In this document: piece by piece, positions 1 through 10,242 of the stretch
Layout: each line of letters starts with the position of its first letter
Numbering within the stretch: the first letter of the stretch is position 1
Assembly: GCF_000485595.1 (NCBI RefSeq)
Contig: NW_014577350.1
Coordinates: 244,579-280,736 of the forward strand
Source of the DNA: Priapulus caudatus
Lineage: Eukaryota; Priapulida; Priapulimorpha; Priapulimorphida; Priapulidae
Length of the DNA stretch: 36,158 bases
Direction of reading: 5' to 3'
Notes under the pieces: model-generated
Told to the model about the DNA's origin: nothing
The model's input: only the letters and a program-made list of their open reading frames with translations
The model's database searches: none
Program-made: the position numbers and the translations under genes

Positions 1-40
1 AGATGGATGGATGGATGCATGCATGGATAGATAGATAGTT
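1..40. repeat. GATG/GATA tetranucleotide repeat
   Basis: Short run of atgg, atgc and atag units at the very start of the window. It probably continues upstream. Confidence 0.8.
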
Positions 41-82
41 CGATTTTTTTTTGTATTTTTCTTTCAACCAAGCGGTCACCAA

Positions 83-145
83 CTGAGTAACGCCACTGAT
101 ATCCCCGGCCAACGCCGGGTATCCCGCTAGTATATATATACACTA
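83..145 (-). repeat. End of an unclassified interspersed repeat (ACTAGCGGGATACCCGG type)
   Basis: Read on the minus strand the sequence runs tatatatactagcgggatac, then ccggcgttggccgggg. It contains a small hairpin (104-109 with 114-119). A related start, tatatatactagcagaaag followed by tatacccg, occurs at 22979 on the + strand, so this looks like a recurring repeat terminus. I cannot assign a family. Confidence 0.45.
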
Positions 146-1266
146 ATAGATGCGAAATCTCACCTACGTGTTGCATGAAAGTGTTTTGACACTAAACTAT
201 GCAGGTCTCGTTATATAATATATATATATATATGCATACACGCATCCGAAGGCAAACCGATGCGTAAGTGCGCCTGTCTGATAAATGGATTCGGTCAGGT
301 GCATGTATAATATATAAGATATCGCCGGCAACGGGGACTTTTTGCGATACGGAAACAGCAGAACAACAACACGGCCACGCGGCGGGAGCTGAGGCTGTCA
401 TTCAGGCGTGGCATTACACGCCGTGGCAGGCGTAAAAGTATGGTCGCCCCTTGGGGCCACCGTATAAAAGACCCGATGGTCTCTCAAAAACATCATAGAC
501 GCGTAGAGGGCAAAACAGCACGTGTTTACGAGCGTCATCTTGTATCGCATGATATTGGAAGGATGTTGTTATTGCAGGGAAAAGATGAAGCAGAGCAGTC
601 GCAAGTCACCTTCGCTTATTCCTCCCTTCATATTATCTAAATGCTGTTCCCCCCTGATCGAAATTCCCTTATTACGCGTATTTCCTACTATCATAATGTG
701 TAGTACGATTACCCTAGATGTCATCGCTGTCTAATGTACCACCGACTGATAAAGCCTTCAGATTCAGAGCCAATATACTTATTTTGTCTTGCCTTAAAAC
801 GGTTATTGCGAGATTTTTTCTCAGAAAAACTAAATAAAGCTGAATATAGTCTCACCTGACAGCGGAAATATCACTAATTACACCAACATTAAAAATACTA
901 AGATTCTATGCAGTTATAGCGTAAGCAAAAATGCATCGTAACAGCAATAAATTTTATCGTATGCCGATAATGCCTAATGGCAGAATTGGTAAACTTGTAT
1001 TTGCGTCGGTGATGAATTGAAAACAAGTGCATTAATGTTCAAGATGACAGAAAACGAATGTTTACAAAAACGATTAGTTCGAAACTGTCAGTTTTCGGTG
1101 AATAGGAAGGTTCTAAGACATTTTATTGTTACTCTAGACAATTGCTGTTACTCAAGCAATAACGGTAGGTGTCATGAAAGTGGTGAAAACACTGGAAAAC
1201 TCTGGCAATTGTTAATTAAATTTAATAATGCCTGACGTTCAACCATGAAACCACACATATATATAT
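146..1266. other. Upstream intronic sequence, nothing recognised
   Basis: Apart from an AT run near 210-235, I see no coding region, RNA gene or clear repeat here. The short open frames at 192-734 and 1017-1235 show no similarity that I recognise and are compositionally ordinary intron sequence. Confidence 0.6.
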
Positions 1267-1359
1267 CAAGAGCAGATAAAGAAGGAGAGCGTACAACGGT
1301 AAAATGCTGAAACCATGCTGCAGTATTAGTCGAATTAATAAACTTTTCCCGTTTTATTA
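1267..1359. mobile_element. Truncated CARGAG-type foldback element
   Basis: Starts caagagcagataaagaagga after an AT run and continues gcgtacaacgg, gctgaaaccatgctgcag, tattagtcgaattaataaac. The same terminal 90 bp occurs at the outer arms of the complete element 23958-24616. Only one end is present here. It stops exactly where the first copy of the 1.39-kb duplicated block begins (1360). Confidence 0.75.
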
Positions 1360-2751
1360 GAACATTGGCTCATAGGGCGGTGCCTATCTCCGTTTCCGTA
1401 ACCCTGAGGCCCGCAGCTGCTTTCACAGTAAATGCTACAGTATGGATGATATCAAGAGTTAATGAAGACAAATTTGAGAAGAATTTGAAAGATTTGTCTT
1501 CATTATCTCCTGATGATATTGTGAGCACTACGTTACTGTGTGATCATTATGACGAGTGGTAGCACGTGCGGGAACTAGGTGATCACGCATTGACATAAAG
1601 AGTATACCGTATTAGAAATTCGAGGGAGGATCCAGGATTTCTGGAAGGGAAGGTTCCAGTGAATGTGGAACAGATGGAGGAAATAGTATTTTCTAGAGAC
1701 ACACACATTCTATCTATGTATCTGTCTACCTTACCTGTCTGTCTGTCTGTCTGTCTGTCTGTTTTTCTTTCTGTCTGTGTGTGCGTGCGTGCGTGCGTGC
1801 GTGCGTGGCTATATATTATATAGTGGCTTCATTAGAGGCCACTGCACTAGGAATTTTGTTACGTGCTTAGTCTCGTATGCCGTGTATCTTCTAGATCGAC
1901 CAAGACGCAAGAGTAACGTCAATATACAGCCTTGTGTGCCGCGTCTTATCTACCTTACCTTAATTGCCTCTCTTACCTTTATCTATTACCTTTATATATA
2001 AAAACTATATATTAGGTAAGGTAAGTACTGGTACCTTAGTTATCCTATTTCACCTAGGCAAATCTTTGCAAGAACTAAAAAATTCAAGAATGCAGACCCA
2101 CAAGTGTGTTCCCAATCCCCTTAATTTACCCCGACTGTGAACCATTTCTTGGAAGCTCCATCAAGAATTGCCACAAGTTCCAGCAGGCAATTATTTCGCT
2201 TGCTAATTGCGCAATCTTTCACTGAGATTGAGTTCGAAATCTCAAGCCTTGCGCATTCAATCGTCTGCAGATCGATAACTTATGGCTTGCACGATTGTCT
2301 AGAGGTGACGATCAAGAACTCACTCCGGGTACAATTATCTGCTGAGGTTACACTTGAAATCTCATTGCTTGTGTGATTATCTAGTTCTAGAGGTTAGACT
2401 TAAAAACTCATGGCTTCTGCAATTATCCACAGAGGTCATGCTAGAAAACTCGTGCCTTGCGCGATTATTTGTAGAAGTTACACTTGAAATCTCATTGCTT
2501 GTGTAATTTTCCAGAGGTAATGCTCAAAATCTCTATCCTTGTCTGATCACTTGCAGAGGTCACGCTCGAAAATTCTCATGCCGCTATGCGATTATCTGAA
2601 GAAGTTACGCTCGAAATCTCATTGCTTGTGTACGTATCCACAGAGGTTACAAATCTTAGAAATCTTACATCTCGCGTGGTTATCCACACAGAGGTTTCAA
2701 AAACTCCTTCCTTGTGCGATTATCCACGGATGTCACGCTCGAAATCTCATG
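1360..2751. repeat. 1.39-kb duplicated block, copy 1
   Basis: Nearly identical to 4476-5867; differences are a few substitutions and small indels. It contains, in order, a segment with a 65-codon open frame, a TGTC/TGCG microsatellite (about 1735-1806), the mirror-like taccttacctt segments near 1955-2035, and a tandem array of units of about 42 bp (about 2235-2751). The open frames inside it (1365-1562 and 1777-2001) are repeated verbatim in copy 2 and match no protein that I know. Confidence 0.93.
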
Positions 2752-2757
2752 GGCGAG
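2235..2757. repeat. Tandem array of about 42-bp units, copy 1
   Basis: About a dozen degenerate units on the pattern cttgtgcgattatccacag, then aggttacgctcgaaatctca, then ttg. Units vary between about 38 and 48 bp. Every unit carries a pyrimidine-poor but recognisable acceptor-like attatccacag|agg. The final unit runs into exon A. Confidence 0.88.
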
Positions 2758-2877
2758 GCACACGGACTCATCACAGACATGCTTGCCAACCCCGACCTGC
2801 CGCCTACGATCGTCAGTGGCCTGCGAGCGGTCGCCAACCTCCTGAATCCACCCAAGCACTTCACTCACAATTTCCAG
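2692..2877 (+). CDS. PDE3: PDE3 exon A (regulatory region); 5' boundary uncertain
   Basis: The reading frame gives [13 protein letters not shown], then [20 protein letters not shown]. This corresponds to the conserved PDE3 segment around NEARNMVSDLLTDPSLPP and SSLRSISSLM, which lies between the membrane region and the catalytic domain. The donor after CAG at 2877 reads cag|gtatgc, phase 0. The acceptor is not clear. Similarity starts near residue L of LMGEA (about 2748), inside the last unit of the 42-bp array. The best upstream AG is tatccacacag at 2681-2691, which gives the start used here and stays in frame; an AG at 2756-2757 is also in frame but has no pyrimidine tract. The first 18 or so codons are therefore array sequence and may not be coding. 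Confidence 0.8.
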
Positions 2878-3911
2878 GTATGCGAGTACGGCCATGGCCT
2901 GCGCGCCTGCCGGCCATGGCCTGGCCATGCAGCCGGCGCGGCTGGTGCACACCGCACCGAGTTTTCCTCGCGCGCATGCAGATTGCGGTTTGCGTCGCTG
3001 TATTTCCGACATTGTTTCTCCAATTGCTACGCCTTTTCTATTGATCGCATATACGCACCTTCGGCTGCAAAGAGAGGGGGATGTGGGTGTTAAGTGTGTC
3101 GAAGAGGGTAATTTTTTTACAGTGGGTATTCCTTATCTGCATTATGTGCAGGATAGAGAAAGATGGGGTATACAATCTAGGTAGTTGTTACTTACGTAGT
3201 GTTCTGGTGTGAAGGGTGGGAACTGTTTATAGCAAAGGGAGAGTGGGGGAAGGTTGGTATCAGTAGCTCCTGTTCATAATAAGATTTGCGAGACGAAATT
3301 CTGTGAAAATTGTATGATTATTTTAATACGTGTATATGGAATTCTTATAGGAAAGGAGAACATCATTGCGCTGGGTTTAAATTAGGATACGTCGAAAATT
3401 TTCAAGCTTTGTTGTCACATCCATATGTATAGCTAGCCGACAATTCTGTGTTATTATGGCGTCGCTCACTAAATTTCTGTGATTCATCTTTATTTTTTCA
3501 ACTATTTAAATACATTTATGATGAACTAAGACTTTGTGAATATTTTGCGTTCTTAATTTTCTACCAATTAAAATGAAAGAATGGAAATAATAGTAAACTA
3601 ACAATAAGGCATTTACAAAGGGATTTTTTTAGGAAGTCGTGATTTAAATGTTTCGAAACTAAATCGCTAAGCTCATTAGTCAAACCCACGCGCTGTATTT
3701 CATACGGCAGTTTAAAATGTTCAGTCGTTGTTTAGCCTACTTATAGCACAATCTCCTAAACAAATGAGCATCGTAATTATCACAGCAATTGTTCCGTAAT
3801 TCCTAATTGCCACTTTGAAATCGAATAGCTGTTCATGCACCTTCTTATATTCTCATTCTGAACTGCGTGTGACCTTTCAGAACTCGCTGCTAAATTGTGT
3901 CTGTGTTTCAG
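2878..3911. other. Intron A-B, nothing recognised
   Basis: 1,034 bp intron. It holds a GC-rich stretch just after the donor (to about 3000) and ordinary AT-rich sequence after that. No repeat or regulatory element stands out. Confidence 0.7.
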
Positions 3912-4013
3912 AAGCCCAAGATGAGTCCGCTGTTATCACTGACAGAAACTCTGAATAGCTCCGATACTGAGGAGAACCCATATACGGGAGAGAGACCGTC
4001 GTCATTCCCAAGG
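3912..4013 (+). CDS. PDE3: PDE3 exon B (regulatory region)
   Basis: 102 nt, 34 codons, phase 0 at both ends. The acceptor is a strong ctgtgtttcag| and the donor is agg|gtaggt. The translation begins KPKMSPLLSLTETLNSSDTE and ends GERPSSFPR. The start matches the RPKINPL segment that follows the LRSISSL block in PDE3, and the Ser/Thr-rich remainder suits the poorly conserved, phosphorylated linker of this family. Its place directly after exon A in the expected order, with matching phase, makes it secure although it is short. Confidence 0.85.
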
Positions 4014-4475
4014 GTAGGTGAACGCATGTCTTATTTCATCGGGCACGGGTACGCGCGTGAGCGGATTTCAGTCCTAATAATTCATCAGTTGCGCAATTCC
4101 TTGAGGCCATTTTCGCAGGGAAGATACCGTGTGACTGTGATTATGTTAGAGCTAGAGGTAGATTCTCTAGAGGGCACGACGAGAGCTAGTTTATTGACGG
4201 TCGAGGGCGAGTTAGATTCCGATTGGGAATGTTATACACGGAACTGTGACGGAAGCTAGATAACTCTTGGTTGATCCACGTGAGGTGGGCGGGCGGGGGA
4301 TGAAGAGAAATGGCTGCAATTCGAGAGATTTTGCAGAGTACAATCACACGATCCCTTTGAGCTTTGAGAGTGAGTGGAAGGTTGCACGGAGACAAGGTGA
4401 TTACACATTGACAAAATGTTCAAGAGAAATCTCAATGATATTTAAAAAAAGTTAAATCCTTCCCGCGCCTATGTG
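4014..4475. other. Intron B-C, first part, nothing recognised
   Basis: Between the exon B donor and the second copy of the duplicated block. Open frames here (to 4259 and 4267-4455) show no recognisable similarity. Confidence 0.6.
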
Positions 4476-5867
4476 GAACATTGGCTCATAGGGCGGTGCC
4501 TATCTCCGTTTCCGTAACCCTGAGGCCCGCAGCTGCTTTCACAGTAAATGCTACAGTATGGATGATATCAAGAGTTAATGAAGACAAATTTGAGAAGAAT
4601 TTGAAAGATTTGTCTTCATTATCTCCTGATGATATTGTGAGCACTACGTTACTGTGTGATCATTATGACGAGTGGTAGCACGTGCGGGAACTAGGTGATC
4701 ACGCATTGACATAAAGAGTATACCGTATTAGAAATTCGAGGGAGGATCCAGGATTTCTGGAAGGGAAGGTTCCAGTGAATGTGGAACAGATGGAGGAAAT
4801 AGTATTTTCTAGAGACACACACATTCTATCTATGTATCTGTCTACCTTACCTGTCTGTCTGTCTGTCTGTCTGTCTGTTTTTCTTTCTGTCTGTGTGTGC
4901 GTGCGTGCGTGCGTGCGTGCGTGGCTATATATTATATAGTGGCTTCATTAGAGGCCACTGCACTAGGAATTTTGTTACGTGCTTAGTCTCGTATGCCGTG
5001 TATCTTCTAGATCGACCAAGACGCAAGAGTAACGTCAATATACAGCCTTGTGTGCCGCGTCTTATCTACCTTACCTTAATTGCCTCTCTTACCTTTATCT
5101 ATTACCTTTATATATAAAAACTATATATTAGGTAAGGTAAGTACTGGTACCTTAGTTATCCTATTTCACCTAGGCAAATCTTTGCAAAGCACTAAAAAAT
5201 TCAAGAATGCAGACCCACAAGTGTGTTCCCAATCCCCTTTACCCCGACTGTGAACCATTTCTTGGAAGCTCCATCAAGAATTGCCACAAGTTCCAGCAGG
5301 CAATTATTTCGCTTGCTAATTGCGCAATCTTTCACTGAGATTGAGTTCGAAATCTCAAGCCTTGCGCATTCAATCGTCTGCAGATCGATAACTTATGGCT
5401 TGCACGATTGTCTAGAGGTGACGATCAAGAACTCACTCCGGGTACAATTATCTGCTGAGGTTACACTTGAAATCTCATTGCTTGTGTGATTATCTAGTTC
5501 TAGAGGTTAGACTTAAAAACTCATGGCTTGTGCAATTATCCACAGAGGTCATGCTAGAAAACTCGTGCCTTAATGCGCGATTATTTGTAGAGGTTACACT
5601 TGAAATCTCATTGCTTGTGTAATTTTCCAGAGGTAATGCTCAAAATCTCTATACTTGTCTGATCACTCGCAGAGGTCACGCTCGAAAATTCTCATGCCGC
5701 TATGCGATTATCTGAAGAAGTTACGCTCGAAATCTCATTGCTTTGTGTACGTATCCACAGAGGTTACAATCTCAGAAATCTTACATCTCGCGTGGTTATC
5801 CACACAGAGGTTTCAAAAACTCACTCCTTGTGCGATTATCCACGGATGTCACGCTCGAAATCTCATG
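4476..5867. repeat. 1.39-kb duplicated block, copy 2
   Basis: Near-identical to 1360-2751 at an offset of 3,116 bases, same orientation. Sequence differences include aagaactaaa against aaagcactaaa near 5186 and a few units of the 42-bp array. Here the block ends in tctcatgacttg and continues into a different, CATGTG-rich array instead of running into an exon. Confidence 0.93.
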
Positions 5868-6780
5868 ACTTGTGTATAATTATCAAGAGGTTACTATGTG
5901 TTATATTCATGTGATTCTTACCTCGTATGTCATGTGGATTATTCGCATGTGCATTATTCATGTGCATCTTACCTTATGTCATTGTATTATTATTCATGGG
6001 ATCTTACCTTATGTCATGGTTATTATCTCATGATGATTATCTCATGTGATCTTACCTTATTGTCATGTGATTAACTGCATGTGATCGTACCTATATGTCA
6101 TGTGTTATCTCATGTGATTATCTCATGTGAGTCTTAGTATTGTCATTGTGATTATCTCATGTGATCTTACCTTATTGTCATGTGATTATTCTCACGTGAT
6201 CTTACCTTATCGTCATGTGATTATTCATGTGATCTTACCTTATGTCATGTGTATTATCTCACGCTGATCTTTACTATATGTCATGTGATTATCTCACGTG
6301 ATCTTCCTTATGTATGTGATTATCCTCAGTAGTCTTACCTTATGTCATGTGATTATCTCATGTTGATCTTACCTGTATGTCATGTGATTATCTTCATGTG
6401 ATCTTACCTTATGTCACTGGTGATGATCTCATGTGATCTTTACCTTATGTCATGTGATTATCTCATGCTGATCTTACCTTATCTCACGTGATCATCTCAT
6501 TGTGAATCTTACCTTATCTCATGTGATCTTACTATCTCATGTGATCTTACCTTATCTCAATGTGATTTACTTATTCTCATGTGATCTTACCTAATATCTC
6601 ATGCAATCTTTACATATCTCATGCGAGTATCTCATGTGATCTTACCCCGTGGATACGTGTGATTGTCTAGATGGGTTACTCCTGTGATCTATGTGATCTT
6701 ACCTATATCTCATGCGGGAGTTCTCATCTGTTTTAACTTATCTCATTCGATTATATCATCTGTCTTACCTCATTCTCGCA
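5868..6780. repeat. Degenerate CATGTG-rich array
   Basis: More than 20 irregular units of the type tcatgtgatcttaccttatg, alternating with tcatgtgattatc. Neighbouring units differ mostly by single-base insertions and deletions, which suggests either an old decaying array or unpolished long-read sequence. It continues the 42-bp array of copy 2 and ends at the exon C acceptor. Confidence 0.88.
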
Positions 6781-6797
6781 TTGCGATTATCCCACAG

Positions 6798-7252
6798 AGG
6801 CTCCGCCGCAGATCTTCCACGAACCTTGCTGCGTCGCATGTCGGCGTCGACGTTGGCGACGACGACGTCGGCGACCGGCGGCCGACGGCTCGCAGCCCGA
6901 GCCGCGCAGCAGCCGCAGCGCCTCCTTCAGGCACGCGACACTCGGTGCGACGTCGACGTCGACGCCGTCCGCCGGGTGGCGCCACCCGGAGGAGGCGTCG
7001 TCGGCAGCAGCAACAGTCCGTCGCCGTCCGGGGCACGCGTTTGTGATCGATCTCGATTCCGAAGCTCCGCTCGTTCTCGCATTGGCGACCGATGTGCCTT
7101 CTACGGCGCACCCCTCGCGGCGAATCCTCGCACAACAACCGAGCCGCAAGTCGCGGCTGGTCGCTTGCGTCGGCACGGCGGCCGCCCCGACGTCAGGGGA
7201 GGACGCAGCCGTCGCCGGTCGTCTGCCGCGAGCGACCGAGGCGCACTGCTAG
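6798..7252 (+). CDS. PDE3: PDE3 exon C (Ser/Arg-rich regulatory region), frame disturbed
   Basis: The acceptor is gattatcccacag| and the donor is ctgctag|gtatct. The first frame reads RLRRRSSTNLAASHV, like the LRRSSGTSGL kinase-site segment of PDE3, in phase with exon B. That frame meets TGA at about 7044. The 3' end must be read in another frame (ending SAASDRGALL plus one base) to join exons C' and D in phase 1. A third frame between about 6890 and 7240 looks the most protein-like in the middle (for example SASFRHATLGATSTST, then HAFVIDLDSEAPLVLALA). The length, 455 nt, is one more (or two fewer) than a phase 0 to 1 exon allows. Two missing bases in this very GC-rich exon (CGACG and CGTCG runs) would explain all three frames. 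I read this as assembly error in a real exon; pseudogenisation is unlikely given intact neighbours. Confidence 0.7.
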
Positions 7253-8725
7253 GTATCTGTTTGAGGACGCGTTTCGGCTTGTTTATTTTTTCTTCTTTGA
7301 GAGTTTTTATGTCGATCATTCCGGTTGGCCCGAAAATTCGTTGTAGACGTCACAGGCGAGTGTTCTGTTTGTGTGCACCGTGTGGTTATTCGGTTTGCAC
7401 ACTTTGCCAAGAATATAGCGTGGTGATAAGAGAATTCGATATTATTCGTTTACTAATGCCAAATTGCCAAAACCACGAATCTTTTATGTAATATGGGAAA
7501 TTAATTTATGAGTTACTGGCTGTTTTCGCTGGCTTAAATTTGAGAAGAGTCACTTAGGGCAATGAAATGCGGCTTATTATTTTTAGAGGTCAGGCTTTAC
7601 CTACGGAATGACAGTGCACTTTAAAATGTTTCATTTTATAAAGATGATCCTAGTTGGGAGTTTTTGGTTTCCGGAGAGAAGCTTACGAGGTAAAATGACC
7701 TTATCAACAGTATAAACAAAGAACGATCTTATTGGCATTACGGTTTCAAATATGTAAATCATTTTCAAAAATTGTTTTCTATTTACCAGATATCTAACAG
7801 CCTAACCTAAACATCAAATAAAATATGAAAGTCGTACCTTATAATCCTTTATATCTTCTGAAAATGTGGACCTGCACGTATTGAATATACGTTTTATTCC
7901 CTAGTTACTGACTTCTTAACTTTGCGATGGATGCACCTTGCACGCCAGTCCATGATTTCGAAGAAATCTCTCGATACAAAATATCCAATTTGAGGACGTC
8001 TGCCTTTCAAAACGTAGTAATGCGATTCTTTGATTAAAAATTATGCTAGACGTTTAGGGCTTTACAGAGCTAGGCACAATGTTATTTTCGTTCGTTTTTT
8101 GATGTTAGTTGCGTTAAAAGCTATTTAAAAACTTTATTAAGTGTAATATTAATTAGTTAATTATTAGTAGTAATATTGTGACGCATCACCGCTGATAGAA
8201 CGTCGGTGTTCGAACAGTCGCAATTATTGATAGATCTAGGACGACAGGTACGGGCGGTGGATACCTAATGCTATTAAGAAACGGTTGACCGTGTAAACCA
8301 GTATCAGCAGTCCCACCCCCCCTCTCGCACCCAGTCTAATTATCACACACAAATGCTGTCTGGGCTGGCAGGTTTCACGGCGGACATTATAAAGGAACAA
8401 CTGTGTTCGGCGTCAGGCGTTCTGTATAAACTCCTGATAGCATTACGGTATTGACTTAGAACGTTAAGAGAACGGCTACAACCTAATTTATTTGGGGGGT
8501 TCAGAATATGGTCCAATTACCCAGCAAGAAAAACATGGTGCGGAAAAGTCGCTCGCGCTTTTGTGGTAAATCACGAACGGTAAGAAAGTGAATTGATTGA
8601 ATCATAGTATGAAATCTGTATAGCTAGTGGCTTATCGGGGCCAGCTCGGATAACCCCCTGCTGTGTGTCTTTAACAGCTTGGCTCTCCACCACAGGCACT
8701 GCGAGCGTTTCAAAATAATAATGCC
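7253..8725. other. Intron C-C', first part, nothing recognised
   Basis: AT-rich sequence with poly-C near 8316-8330. No coding segment, RNA gene or repeat was recognised. Confidence 0.6.
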
Positions 8726-9005
8726 TAAATAAATACGAAATCTATTTACTACAAAGTCTTAATGTTTCTTATACTTTCTTTCATCTATTATTGCCGAGCA
8801 ATTTATCTGCCAAATTGCCCCGTCAAAATGCTCATCTTCTTATATATTTATGTGTCGTGTGCAGCGGCAGCCATGCGGCAGCCAGCGTTTGTTGCAAATG
8901 AGATTTGGAACGGCGTTTACAGGAAATTGTGCTCACGGCAATAATAGGTGAAGAGAGTATAGACTATTAAGACTTTGGTGAGTAAATAGATTTCGTATTT
9001 ATTTA
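8726..9005. mobile_element. Small inverted-repeat (MITE-like) element
   Basis: The arm 8726-8761 (taaataaatacgaaatctat, then ttactacaaagtctta) is the reverse complement of 8968-9005 apart from two extra bases. The roughly 200-bp interior has no recognised coding capacity. I could not identify target-site duplications. Confidence 0.65.
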
Positions 9006-9211
9006 ACTTATATTTTATTGAACACGCTACAAGTGCTGATGTGCTCCCACGCTTATTGCCATGTTTCTCACCAACGTTGCACAGAGCAACTTGGGGCATA
9101 TGGATTTTCGGATTCTCCATGCTCTGAAGATTCCAAAAATGATTATAGTTTTGCTCGATTGTGCCACAAATTTTCGAAACGACAAAACGCTGCACCTGAC
9201 TAATTATATAT

Positions 9212-9253
9212 CAGGAGTTAATAAAGACAGATGGTGTCTTTATTTAACTCCTG
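9212..9253. mobile_element. Minimal CAGGAG foldback element
   Basis: 42 bp: arm caggagttaataaagac, short loop, arm gtctttatttaactcctg. Flanks are attatat and ctaatat, similar but not identical (5 of 7). A member of the same group as 24642-24705 and 32600-32693. Confidence 0.75.
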
Positions 9254-9615
9254 CTAATATGTCTGGCCGAAAAGACACGCGGCCAAATGCAGGTTCAAAA
9301 ACCAATTCCGATTTGTTTCCTGATGCATAGCATTAATTCACTATTAAGGCGCGTTAACTACTGCAGGGACAGTATAATCCGCACCGTTACGTGGTGATGA
9401 CCTGAACGGCAACCAGAGGGGTTAAACTGCAAAAGTTGTGGATAATTATGTCGTTCGCAAGCACTGACAGGCTCAGGTCCGTAAAGTAGTCACGATCTCG
9501 CGGGTCGCAATTAACGTGAGTCTCTCAGGGAGTACAAAATCTCCCCGTATTTCCGGCCGCAGTTCCTTGAGTTTCACGTTCGAGCAGGGTCCGCGGTCTG
9601 ATCCTTGATCAGGCA

Positions 9616-10217
9616 AAGGCCTGCGTGCGTGTGTTGGTGCGTGCGTTGCGTGCGTGCGTGCGTGCGTTGCGGCTGTGCTCGTGAGTAAGGTAGGAAACGG
9701 CGTGCTATCCAGATGCATTTTGTCGTGCGTTGCGTGCGTGGTGTGCTGTGCTGTGGGAGGGGAAATCCTGTTATTACAGATTGCATTGTGTATACAGCGT
9801 GGCTACGTGCGTGCGTGCTATTTGTAGGCGCTGCGTTTACGTGCGTGTCGTGCTGTGTGCGTGCGTATTATATATATATATATCATGCATGCCGTGCGTG
9901 CCATTCGTCTGCGTGCGTGTGTGAGTGGGGAAATTCGTTGCTATACAGATTGCATTGTGTGTGCGAATGTGTAGTGCGTGGCGTGCGTGCGTGCGTTGTG
10001 TGCCGTGCGTGCGTAGTTCGTTGCTGTTGCGGTGTTGAGAGGAAAATCCTGTTATACAGGATGCATTGTGTGCTGCGACGTGTACGTCGTGCGTGCGTGC
10101 GTGCCTGGCCTGCCTGCGGTGCGTTGCGTACGCCGTGCGTGCGTGCCCTGCCTGCCGTGCGTCGCTGATGCGTGTGTGTGAGAGGAAATCCTGTTCCTAC
10201 AGATGCATTTGTGTTAC
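9616..10217. repeat. Noisy TGCG microsatellite with embedded minisatellite
   Basis: TGCG/TGCGTG runs are interrupted about four times by a conserved spacer of the type ggaaatcctgttatacag, attgcattgtgt (near 9759, 9926, 10039 and 10180). Open frames on both strands here are low-complexity translations and should not be annotated. Confidence 0.9.
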
Positions 10218-10242
10218 NNNNNNNNNNNNNNNNNNNNNNNNN
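10218..10242. other. Assembly gap (25 N)
   Basis: 25 undetermined bases at the end of the TGCG array. The uniform small size suggests a placeholder for a gap of unknown length. Confidence 0.98.

Noticed and set aside
2235-2757. CRISPR-like array (regular repeats of about 42 bp)
   Set aside because: Units are contiguous and degenerate, without unique spacers, in an animal intron.
6712-7491. A single 259-codon gene on the + strand
   Set aside because: Its middle is one frame of PDE3 exon C; the frame is long because of GC-rich composition and continues past the exon donor as read-through.
9061-9330. 89-codon frame that looked like a possible transposase fragment
   Set aside because: No recognisable motif, and its 3' part runs through a foldback element (9212-9253).
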